From assembly GCA_037957365.1 (NCBI GenBank), contig JARHVA010004802.1, positions 1,331,001 through 1,395,000 of the forward strand: a DNA stretch of 64,000 bases, read 5' to 3'. Positions 32,879 to 42,517 of the stretch are shown here, piece after piece (position 1 is the first letter of the stretch; every line of letters starts with the position of its first letter). This DNA is from Torreya grandis (lineage: Eukaryota > Streptophyta > Pinopsida > Cupressales > Taxaceae). The notes beneath the pieces are model-generated. The model was not told the DNA's origin. It did no database searches and saw only the letters and a program-made list of their open reading frames with translations. The position numbers and the translations under genes are program-made.

Positions 32879-35800
32879 CCGATATAGAGGGATAAAGGCT
32901 ATTCATAGGGGGTAGAGGCCCCTCAATTCTTTGCCATTAGTATCATAAGTTGATGTAGCTTGTTCACCATTCAAAGTCCTCTTGATCAAGACTCTAATTA
33001 TAGATACCTAATTTTGGTAAAAGTCATGTAGTTGTAATGATTTTATCATGGTTTTGTACATTTCGTTCATTTGATTACATTAGGCTCTTATTAGTGCACT
33101 TTAACTTCACATTGGACCCTTCATATTCTCTTGTTATCCTCTTTTTATCTTGAACACTTTCAAATTTGTCATTTGTCTCCTTTGGGATCCACCCAATTGC
33201 CCTGAAGTTCATTTTGGTCTATGTTTCATGGGTTTTTTGTCTTGACTATTTTTGGAACAGTTTGAAAATGGACTTGACCTCTATCATATGATATAAGAGT
33301 GGTCAAGTTGTTTGTGGGTCCTTTATGCCAATATGCCATGTTTTCCTGTGCATTTTTTTTGGCTTTCATGTTTTTTCATGGTTGGCTTATTCGTGAATGT
33401 GTCCTAATTTGAATTCAAAGATACAAACACACACACACACACACACATGCACCCTGAGTCATTTAGACACAAGTCTTAAGATCTCATAATTCTATCAATT
33501 ATTGTCAAGGAGATCACATCTATTATGTTGTTATTCTAATTTTTATTTATTGAAATCTTGTTGATGCATACTTGTGAAAAAGGAAGGATTCCATTAATGT
33601 AAGATAATATAGTTTATAACCATAGGGAGAAAGGTTGGAGACTTGTTTCACTCATTGGAATGAGTCATTCACTTCCATGAAACTACATTAAGCGATGATT
33701 CTTAGAGCTTCATATGTACAACAATCCCTACTCAAAGAGATCGAGCCAATAACTTTGTATATTTCCTTTTGCCTTGGATGTGTTAATATGTGTTGAGCCC
33801 ATATTATGGTTAGATTAAAGGAGATAATATTCTAACATCTACGTGAATCATTCTCCTTATCAGAGAGATGGTTTTGGATATCTATTGTTAATGAAGGCTC
33901 TTAGAAGTTTCAGATGATAGGGATCTATAGACATTTTCGGGCTTGTTTGACTATTTTTAGGATGACTGTCATTTTTTAAATTATTTGACCATTTTTAGGA
34001 GTACTGTCATTTTCGAGAGGTGGTCATTTTCGGGCCATACAAAATTAGTCTTACCATTTTTGATCCATACAAAACAGGTCATTGTCTTAGATCATTGTTT
34101 ACTTTTTGGATGCTCTTTTGCATTGGTTTAAATTCCCTTTTCTAGCATTCTTATTCTCTATCAGAACTTAATTAAGTCACAAATAAGGTACACATCTCTA
34201 TATCTCTCTATTTATCCTTTCAATTGTTAATTGCTCAAGGTAATTTTATCTTCCCAATAATTCAAGTCTTTATTTATTGTATTTACATTAGATTCATATT
34301 GTGTATACACATAATATTTTTCACTTTAATCAATTACTAACACTTTCTCTTGCAAAAATTTGTTGAGTGTCAATCTCCTTGAGTGCACACCTTAAAGGGT
34401 GTACTGGAAAAGGGGTGGAAAGACTTGTGATGCTTTGTGAGATATGTTTCTATGTATGTCATGATCATATCAATCTTATAATCAACCTAACTTTTTCATA
34501 TTATCTTACCATTTACATCCTTCCATTCTATCCTTTTTAGTTGTACCAGTTTCCTTTATATCATATGGTATCGGCTATACTGATACCATCTAATTAGTAC
34601 CTTTCCCTTATTGTACTATATTAGTCAACTCAATGTAGTTATGAGCTTCTTTTCTAGCATCTACATTATATCAGCTTGACCAATACCATTTTGTGACAAC
34701 CAACATTTTATAACATCTTTTGATGGAGTTTTATGAGTCTTTGTCCAACCATTTGAGTCTTCAACTCACAACATCTCTTGAAAATCTCCACTTGAGCCAA
34801 GGGGAAGATTGAGGCTCGACTGTTCCACATCAAGTTAAGTATTTCTAACCTTATACTCTTTCATTTATTTACATAGTAGATAGATGTTTCTTGTTGCTTA
34901 GTGAATGAATACATGTATCCTTGTTTATGTTCTCTCTACACTTAATGTTGGTGTGGATTTAAAATCACTTAGACTTTACATATTCTATTTTAGGTTGCCT
35001 AAACCCCCATTTGATTGACCATGGCACCTTCACCCTATTTTGGCTTACTTTACTTACATTACTTTACTTGCATTTACTTACTTTCATACAGGTTTAGTGA
35101 GAGTTATTTCCTTGTGTTGTAGGCTTAGGATTTGGACCGTTTCCTCTTAGCATTTGCAACATAGGCAACCCTCTATTAGATATGCATATTTCATTGCTCA
35201 TTACCTAAATAAACTAAGTATCACTTGCTCTATTTGATCATCTTTCTTCGAGTCCAAGTCTATTGAGATAGGATAGTTGCAATTTAATCATAGGTTGTGC
35301 ATATAGATTGCCCCTTTTTAGTTTATGTGGTTGGTGTGGTGTTTTAAATTCTTGTGCATTCTCTACATAAAACAATACCAAGTCCAACATGGCCCACCAT
35401 TAAGGTGACCCTAGACACTAGTGGGTATAGGACCAAAAAATATTCATGCACTACAAGGTTTGATTGTGGTTGTTCTATTGGTGACAAAGCTTTTCTAAAA
35501 GTGTGATCGTATGAGAGCCTGAAATTTTGTGGAAATGCTGTAAACTAATGAAACATTTCATTTTCAATGTAAATTCTATTATAATTTTTAAAAATAATAT
35601 TTTTATTTTTGATTACTTTTTTTCACATGGTGTTTATTTTTTGGATACAAAGATCTACAGAGTTGGCAGTCTCCCTTTTATGTAATTCTGTCAAAACATA
35701 ATATTTTGTTGTGGTTTCTTGGACATGTCTTTAAGACATGGCCTTGGTGGAAATTTATATATTTTTCATAATTTTTAAACCAATTTTTAATTAAATGTAT

Positions 35801-36086
35801 ATTTTTATGTATCAATCCCAACAATTTAGACATGTGATCCCTTGCCAAAATATTTCTCTATGTATAGGTCTAAATTGATCATATTTTATTAATGAAACAA
35901 GGATATTGAAAGCTAATTTTGTAATTTTTGAATAAGTTCTCATATTTTTCTTGAAGCCCTGAAAAGATGGTACATTTTTATGTAAGTGACCTTAGTTTAT
36001 ATATATATTGAAAAGCTTATAAAAAGCTATTTACATGTACTTCCACCCACTTACAAGTACTTCTTCTAGAAGTTAATTCTAGTATT
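32879..36086. other. Non-coding, AT-rich; one (CA)n microsatellite
   Basis: I see no gene. A CA dinucleotide run is at 33427-33447. A short internal repeat of GACTGTCATTTT / GACCATTTTTAGGA with CATTTTCGGGC-type words occurs three times at 33930-34060. TGGTATC and GATACCA form a small inverted repeat at about 34567-34590. Confidence 0.5.
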
Positions 36087-36365
36087 CTAATAAAATTGAT
36101 TCTCTCTAATAAATTGAACAAGATGATTGTTGAAGTCTGTCAAGATGGTTGAAATGCTATCAGTGTAAATGCCCTTTGCCACCCATGACCAAGCTAACAT
36201 ACATTTTGAACCAACCACATTTCCATCAACGTTGAACACTTGACAATAAAATTTTGGTGAATCATCTTTCCCTATGCGATTGATTCCTGATATGTTGTTC
36301 AAATATTGGATGCTGGTAATGATTGTGGTCCTCTCTTTGGGCCAAGGTAAAAAATGGATACACAT
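36087..36365 (-). other. Unrecognised 92-codon open stretch
   Basis: It is open on the minus strand from ATG (36365) to TAA (36087), with an in-frame TGA just upstream of the ATG. It contains SIQYLNNISGINRIGKDD and FYCQVFNVDGNVVGSKCML, which look protein-like in composition. I recognise no domain, and it could be a gene relic. Confidence 0.25.
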
Positions 36366-36539
36366 TCTTCCCCCTCTTCAAACCTTATTCTCCATTTTCA
36401 GTATCAAAGGAAGTACTAAAAACAAACTTATAAATCTATAAGTAGTTTTAAAACAAAATGCAACCGAGAGCTTAATTTTTTTTAATAATGCTCTCAAGTC
36501 TCAACTCAAATTTCTTGTTATTGTTTACCACCTGTAAAT

Positions 36540-36974
36540 AGAAGAGATTCATATTTGATTGTGTAGAATGATAGATTAATGTGTCCTTAATCTTAAATGT
36601 CTATGCAAATCAATTAGGAGTGTAAGCAAAATCACTGCAAGAATGTCAATTACGATTGCACAATAAGTTCAACAGAAGGTCTAGTTACTTCCATTAATAT
36701 CTTCATGGGTATGGGTTCATCTACAAGGTTAGTATTTTAAGAATCTCAATTGGGTTGCACAACCTTATTTAAAAAAATATTTTACTTTGTAGGTTCACTT
36801 ATGAAGCAGACTAGGACTATAATTTGTTTTTGTACTCACAATTTATAGTCTTTATATATGCAAGAGTCAAATAATGACGAACTGAATTATATGAATAAGA
36901 TGTTTAGTCACTTCCATCAGCATACAACTAGATCTGCCAACAAGGTTAGTGTTACAAGAAACTCATTTAGGTTG
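36540..36974. repeat. Satellite-like repeat, cluster 2, left part (interrupted by element C)
   Basis: Two units share GTCTAGTTACTTCCATTA, AAGGTTAGT-TTACAAGAA-CTCA, TTGGGTTGCACAACC and AAATATTTTACTTTG. The second unit is cut at TTTAGGTTG by the LTR at 36975. It resumes as GTACAACCCAATTTAG at 48133. Confidence 0.8.
36970..36974. repeat. Target-site duplication of element C, left copy (GGTTG)
   Basis: GGTTG lies before the 5' LTR, and AGTTG lies after the 3' LTR at 48129-48133 (one mismatch). The uninterrupted satellite unit at about 36740 reads GGGTTGCACAACC, which confirms the junction. Confidence 0.75.
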
Positions 36975-37112
36975 TGTAGAGTAAAAACTACTATACGTTT
37001 CATTCTGATTTTTAGTTGCACACTGCAAAATTTTGTTCCCGCATACTTTAGTTCGTGATGGCAAAGTTTTGAAATAGAGCACAAGCTTGATTTCTTTTTG
37101 ATTCATTTTTAT

Positions 37113-37927
37113 CTAAGTGTCAAAATCGAGCAGAAGCTGCCAAGTGTCATCGGCCGAGGCAACTTTTGTAATTTTTATAAGTAAAGTGGAGATTGCCACG
37201 TATCTCATAGAAACTCAGTGGAATGTGACAAGTGTCGACATCCGCATTTCATATCGACATCCATGTTTCAAATCTCTTTTCAGTGAAAGGTTTCAACAAG
37301 CTAACTATCCGGATCAGGCAGAAAGTGCCAAGTGACAACTGCAGAAGGTTTCAATTTGCTTTTTAAAAAGTGACAGAAGATGCCACATATCCCAGCTAAA
37401 GAGAGCGAAAGTCACCACGTGTCGAGATCCAAATTATCTTCATTTGCTTCACCGATATAGCAAAGATTGTGGTGGGTCTCAAGTTTTATTTTTGAAGTAA
37501 GAGGAAGCCACCAATGTCACTGTCCGTGTAAATATGAAATGAGGCCCGATTGTTTCTATAATATAAACAAAGTAAAGCAGAGACCATCACGTGTCACCTT
37601 CTACAAGTTTCTCAAAAGGTAGCTAAAAGCAACGGAGATTGCCACATATCCCCATTTAAGTAAAGCAGAGATTTCCACCTGTCCCTTTGCCCCTTTTTAA
37701 AAGTTGCTCAAGCAAGAAATGCTGTGAGTCTTATTTCTATTTAAGTTGTTAAAGTTTTTAAGAAGCAGATTGCAACAGGTGTCAAAGGCAGAACACTCCT
37801 GAGCAAAGACACAAAAGAGTATAAGTTACGTAGAAAGTGCCGCGTGTCTTCAGTAAGTGTTGCAAAACACGCCAAGTGTCATTCTCCAGTAATAAGAAGG
37901 TTTTCAAAGAATTGTCTAAGTGTCCTC
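37113..37927 (+). promoter_or_regulatory. Array of GCCACGTGTC-like (G-box/ABRE-like) motifs upstream of the LTR TATA box
   Basis: About 14 variants of GCCACGTGTC lie in one orientation: GCCAAGTGTC (37139), GCCACGTATC (37195), GACAAGTGTC (37227), GCCAAGTGAC (37327), GCCACATATC (37382), ACCACGTGTC (37413), ATCACGTGTC (37586), GCCACATATC (37640), TCCACCTGTC (37673), GCAACAGGTGTC (37769), GCCGCGTGTC (37839), GCCAAGTGTC (37871) and CTAAGTGTCC (37917). CACGTGTC is the core of plant G-box/ABRE sites. The same array is in the 3' LTR. A regulatory role is inferred. Confidence 0.6.
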
Positions 37928-38099
37928 TTCTGTTTAAAAGAAGGGAGCGTCCTGCGATCTGTTTTAGCCAATTAATTAACAGAAGATAGAGCATTTCAAA
38001 ATCTAAGAAATATCTTCTGTTTGACACTTCCGATTCGGTTAGATTTCAGTTGGGCCATTAGATTGGAAACATACAAATAATTTGGAGTGAATCCAATGC

Positions 38100-38108
38100 T
38101 ATAAATAG
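38100..38108 (+). promoter_or_regulatory. TATA box of element C 5' LTR
   Basis: TATAAATAG lies at 38100-38108, matched at 47457-47465 in the 3' LTR. It is followed by GATCACCAAAATCATCAG, a plausible transcription start region about 30 bp downstream. Confidence 0.7.
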
Positions 38109-38763
38109 AGGTGCAAAGATCACCAAAATCATCAGATACCAGAGAGAATTTTTTGAGAGAATTATTGTCAAGAGTTTAGACTTTCTAGAGTTGTGATTAA
38201 GAATATCATTTGCCTTTGTTCTATTTTCTTAAGTTGGAAAGTTTATGTAACTGTGCCTCTTATGTGACTGGAGAATTAATGAGAAGATTGAATCATGTGC
38301 CTTTGTTGATATTTTCTATGTCATTGCAAAAATAGTCTAAGCTGTGTTGTCAAGATTTTTAGACTTTCTAGAGTTGTGATTAGCAATATCATTTGCCTTT
38401 GTTCTATTTTCTTGAGTTGGAAAGTTTATGTAACTGTGCATGTTTCTATGCCTCTTATGTGACTGGAGAATTCAAATAAGAAGATTGGACCCTGTGCCTT
38501 TGTTGATATTTTTTGTATCACTGCAAAAGTAGTCTATGCTGATTAAGGTTGAATTACATTCAGGCGCATCACCATAGTTAGATTTTTTTCTTGCATTTGT
38601 GTTTCTATTAAAATTCTTATCCCTTTTCCCAATATACACTTGATATAAAGAAGAGACTAGCTTCTCAAAAATTTGGAGGTTGTTTCAAGTCGCAAGTCCC
38701 ACATCTTGAAACTTCCCATTGTTGGTGTTAGAAACAAGTGCAATTTTAACCATCAACAGTTTT

Positions 38764-38781
38764 TGGCACACCCGGTGGGAT
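38764..38781 (+). other. Primer-binding site of element C, tRNA-Arg-like
   Basis: TGGCACACCCGGTGGGAT begins five bases after the LTR end. It shares TGGCA, the CC/GGTGGGA core and its spacing with the element B PBS (TGGCATGCCTGGTGGGAC). Confidence 0.75.
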
Positions 38782-38809
38782 ACTATATTGAAGTTTCTTT
38801 CAAAATCGT

Positions 38810-39766
38810 ATGAACCAGAGAGCTACGAGAAGTCAGAGCTGTGGACCAGTAACCAGATCTCAGTTTACTGTAAATCCAGGTATTCTTTTGCGACCTTTGG
38901 TAACTAGTCCAATAAGAAGAGTCAACCAGTTTATAGCAATACCAAAAGCAAATATGGGAGCCCCTATAGCCCCAATAAATTATTTAAGTTGGAACACTGG
39001 TAGTCCTTTGATCCTCCCAATACCACCAGCCACTTGGGACCCTATCCCAGTCAATGCCTTGAAAGCTTTGCCCAAATTCAGTGGACAAGATTTTAAAACA
39101 CTTGAAGAATATCTGCAAGATGTATCAGATGTCTATGCTATACATGTCACACAACAAAATGTGGCCATAAGATTATTAGTAGCTTCTTTTAAAGGGAAAG
39201 CTCTAAAATGGTTCCGGTCCTTGACCCCAAATACCATCTCTACATGGGATCAGCTCGGAGATCTTTTCTTTGAAAGATTTGAAGAGAAGGGTGATAAGTC
39301 TTCTTTATTACAACAATTGATTACCATCCAAAGGGCACCACAAGAAGCAATGACTGACTTCAATTCCAGATTTCAAGAGACTCGAGAAAGAATCCTTGCT
39401 ACAAATAGACCATTACTAGGTATGACTATAGTTTTCTATTTTAAGGCTTTAAATTCAGACATATCTGTTATAATTCAGTCACTTGGAGATCAGACTCTGC
39501 CAGAGGCTTATGACTATGCAGTCAGAGCTGAAAATAATTTGATAGATGCTGGAAAGTTGTCTCCAAGGCCTCCCATGTCCATGTTTCCAGAGATTTTTTT
39601 GTCATTACCTCAAGAAGCCCCTAAATCTATAGCCCCACCTGTGTCTATGTACACATATCCTCAACCACCTGCTAAAGAAATTGTCCATGCTCAGTCATCT
39701 GAGCTAGATGATATCAAGAATATCTTGAGGACATTTTCTAATGAGCTGATTAATATAAAAAGATAG
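38810..39766 (+). CDS. Element C gag (318 codons open)
   Basis: This is the structural particle protein and the best-preserved ORF in the window. The N-terminal 80 residues are basic and Pro-rich. Residues ~85-225 form a retrotransposon gag domain: ALPKFSGQDFKTLEEYLQDV, then VASFKGKALKWFRSLTPNTI, STWDQLGDLFFERFEE, a run of Gln-rich helix and ETRERI. A C-terminal helical and Pro-rich tail ends DDIKNILRTFSNELINIKR. It opens 29 bp after the PBS at the first ATG in frame and stops at TAG. The nucleocapsid and protease lie in the next frame (+2 relative), so either a frameshift product is used or the shift is damage. Length is usual for plant gypsy gag. Confidence 0.85.
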   Translation: MNQRATRSQSCGPVTRSQFTVNPGILLRPLVTSPIRRVNQFIAIPKANMGAPIAPINYLSWNTGSPLILPIPPATWDPIPVNALKALPKFSGQDFKTLEEYLQDVSDVYAIHVTQQNVAIRLLVASFKGKALKWFRSLTPNTISTWDQLGDLFFERFEEKGDKSSLLQQLITIQRAPQEAMTDFNSRFQETRERILATNRPLLGMTIVFYFKALNSDISVIIQSLGDQTLPEAYDYAVRAENNLIDAGKLSPRPPMSMFPEIFLSLPQEAPKSIAPPVSMYTYPQPPAKEIVHAQSSELDDIKNILRTFSNELINIKR

Positions 39767-40713
39767 AAACCAAACCCCAATACCAAGGCTATCAAGGAAA
39801 TAAATTTTCATCTCAGCCAAACCAATACCAGGGTCCTCCAAGGCAAAATAACCCTCAGCCAACAAACCAATTAGTTGCAGTCCCGACACTCTCACAGACT
39901 ATTCCTCCCAATTCAAATAGGGAGATTATTTCAGGGTAAAATAATTATGTGGATAACACTAATGCCTAGTATTTCTCTTGCAATAATGCTCGTATGCCTA
40001 GAGATTGCCCCATGGGTAATTTACAACAAAAGGTGGAAGAGCAAAGAAGAATGGACGGACATTTTGCAAGTTCCAGTGACAATCAAGCCTACCAATCTTC
40101 TGGTATACAAAATTCAGTCTTAATGACTCATATGCAAGGGATGTCTTTGCAACAAGAGGAAGAAATAGCCCCGAAACATGCCTTGTTCTCATGGGTTGAA
40201 GATGAAGAATCAATTTTCTTGAACGAAGCTTCCACTTCTAAGAAACCAGTGGTGCAATCTGATTATTATACTAGATCAAAGAGAAGGATGGTGGAACAGC
40301 CTGAAGTTATAAATAGTCAAGTCATGGAGAATCCTCCATTTCAAAGACAAAGAAACACAGCTGTCATACAAGAAGTGCCTCAACCGGTGCAGAATCAAGT
40401 GATTCTTGCAGAAATTAAAAAAAAAAAAAAGAGATATCCTTATTCTCAAAGAACTCAGACTCTGGGACCAATAAATGTGGTGGATCAATTGAAGAAGACT
40501 CTAGCACAAGTATCAATATGGGATATATTGGCTATTCTAGAACAGAAGCCACCACTACAAAAAGCTCTACAAGGCCAAGCAATGCCCAAAAGTACTGTTA
40601 TCAAAGAAGGACCTGCTGAAAAGAAAAAGCTCAAAGACACAATTCATCTGCAGACAACAACCCTAGTGAATAATGCACCAGAGGTAAGCAAATCCAAACC
40701 GGATCCCTTCTAA
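39767..40713 (+). pseudogene. Element C nucleocapsid and gag-protease linker
   Basis: In the frame of the 239-codon open stretch (39994-40713), the upstream part reads PQYQGYQGNKFSSQPNQYQG, Gln- and Asn-rich, with TAA at about 39937 and TAG at about 39968. A degenerate zinc knuckle, YFSCNNARMPRDC, follows (39970-40008): the first Cys is Tyr (TAT, one G-to-A from TGT), the His is lost and one residue is missing. Downstream, IKKKKKRYPY and VVDQLKKTLAQVSIWDILA (about 40475-40535) match the linker that precedes the protease in plant gypsy polyproteins. It stops at TAA (40711-40713), and the protease continues in the same frame. Confidence 0.75.
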
Positions 40714-42019
40714 TTAACTTTGATAGTTGGCAAGAAACTGCTGCATAATGCAATGATTGATTCAGGGGCTAGTACTATAGTAATGCCTAAGCAGATCGCT
40801 AATGCTTTAGAAATAAAGTATGAACCACTCAGTAAAAGAGTCATGTAGCTAAATGGAAAAACAATACAAATAATAGGGAGAATTAAACAACTCCCATTAC
40901 AATTATATGCTTGTCCCAATATAATTGTAAATCAAGATGTAGTAGTGATAGATATACCTCCTATTTTTGGCTTATGCTTATCAAGAGACTTTACAACCAA
41001 GATAGGAGGATATATGTCCCTTGATTGGTCTCACCTCATCCTAAGAACCAAATATGGTTCAAAGATGAAGATATTATCTGAGCCATTATATAAGGATCAC
41101 ATCACAAATGAACCAATTGCAAAGTTAGAGGCAACTCATGCTATGATGAATAAAGAAGAAAGGGTTTTTGTTGAGGAATTAGGTAAATGGAATGAACATG
41201 ATCAAGAAGAGGAAAATGATCATTTATTAGCTATGATGCAGAGTGATCCATATGGAAATTATGAATCCATTGGTTTGGGCACTTATGTCATATTTGAAGA
41301 AGATCATAAAATCCCAAATGTTTTAAGGGAAGAAAAGTTAAAAGAAACCTCTTCTATTAAACCTCAGGTCTCTCAACATGAATTCCATATTCTGAGTGAG
41401 AAGTCACAAGCATATGTCTTAATCTCTAATGAAGAAGAGATAATTTCTGACTTTCTTCTTACTTTGCAAGATGATGTGGAGGAGCATGAACATTGCCTTG
41501 ATCATGATTTGAACGATTTGTTTGAAATAATTGGGTCAGGTTATACTATTTTTTCAAGGAAGCTATGAGCCGGTTGCAGATGAACAAGACAACATCGAGA
41601 TTCAATTACATATGCAAAATTATTTCAAACTTTCAAAATTATCCTTTCAAGAGGTTGGTAATTTTGAAGTCATTAAAGAAGATGATCATGCAATAGAACC
41701 TAAGTTTGAAGCAGGAGATAAGCCAATAAATGATATATATCAAAGGGCTTCTGTTGATGAGCAAATAGTCATTAATTTCTTAATAAGACATACCAGTATC
41801 AAGAACCGGCATTTGACAAGCTTCCAAGAACAAGAAGAGTTTATATATGTTGGAGGCATGTTTGATTCAAACTCACTCAAATGTAGGCCAATCAATGTGG
41901 CATACAAAGAGAGCAAGCCATCAGAGCTACATCTAATTCAATCACTTGTCTGGCAACATAAGTCGTCTTGTCATAAAGGAGACTTTAGAAATTCTTCTTT
42001 TGATCCAGGAGGGAGATAA
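40714..42019 (+). pseudogene. Element C aspartic protease and unidentified acidic tail
   Basis: The retropepsin-like active site is MIDSGASTIVMP, with the Asp codon at 40759-40761. It is followed by LPLQLYACPNIIVNQDVVVI, FGLCLSRDFTTKIGGYMSLD and WSHLILRTKYGSKMKIL, the typical C-terminal part of this protease family. TAG at 40846-40848 stands where Gln is expected. After about residue 120 comes an acidic stretch (EELGKWNEHDQEEENDH) that I cannot assign. It shifts frame at a T run (about 41550) into a second open stretch ending at 42019 (FLIRHTSIKNRHLTS, FIYVGGMFDSNSLKCRPIN). RT motifs that should follow in an autonomous element are absent. Confidence 0.75.
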
Positions 42020-42517
42020 AGATACTTAATGTATATAGTTAGATAGTTTTCCCTTTTTGTATTGTTTTGTTTTCCCATTTTTGTTTTCCCACTTTTATTT
42101 TAAATAAGTGTTCTTTGAACATGTAGTTGGTAGCTCAGAGAGTTTTTCAAAATCTTCAAAATTTCTCAATGCATTGAATGTCTCCCAAATCTTTAGAAAT
42201 CCCCAAGGTACCTTGCGCTGCAACTTGCATAACATGTTTGCCTCGCTATCCCATAAAGATTGAGTAATATTTGCTAATGGTTATTCGAGTTTAATGCCAT
42301 TTTGAGACTTGATAGGTCAATAAATACCTTTTAGCAAGAATTAAAGCTTACAAGTTCTCAAACATTCCTGCATCTGCAAAAAAATATCCTGCTACTTGCA
42401 TTTTTTAGTGCCTAGTAAACTTGCTTCAACGAAAGTGTTTCTATTTTGAGAAAGTTCATACCAGTTATCACATAAAAGATATAGAGATGGAGGGAGCATA
42501 GTCTTCACAACAAGGAG
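42020..42517. other. Non-coding spacer between protease tail and second ORF of element C
   Basis: It is T-rich with several stops in all frames. TTTTCCC/TTTTGTTTTCCC words occur at 42040-42090. There is no recognisable promoter or splice site that I would defend. Confidence 0.4.

Larger units (their letters stand above)
36975..38758 (+). repeat. 5' LTR of element C (1784 bp)
   Basis: It starts TGTAGAGTAAAA and ends ACCATCAACA. It contains a motif array (37113-37927), a TATA box (38100-38108) and an internal ~190-bp tandem duplication (38163-38545) marked by GACTTTCTAGAGTTGTGATTA. Confidence 0.92.

Noticed and set aside
34801..34830. AAGGGGAAGATTGAGG as a polypurine tract before an LTR
   Set aside because: No LTR-like TG start with a matching second copy or a plausible internal region was found.
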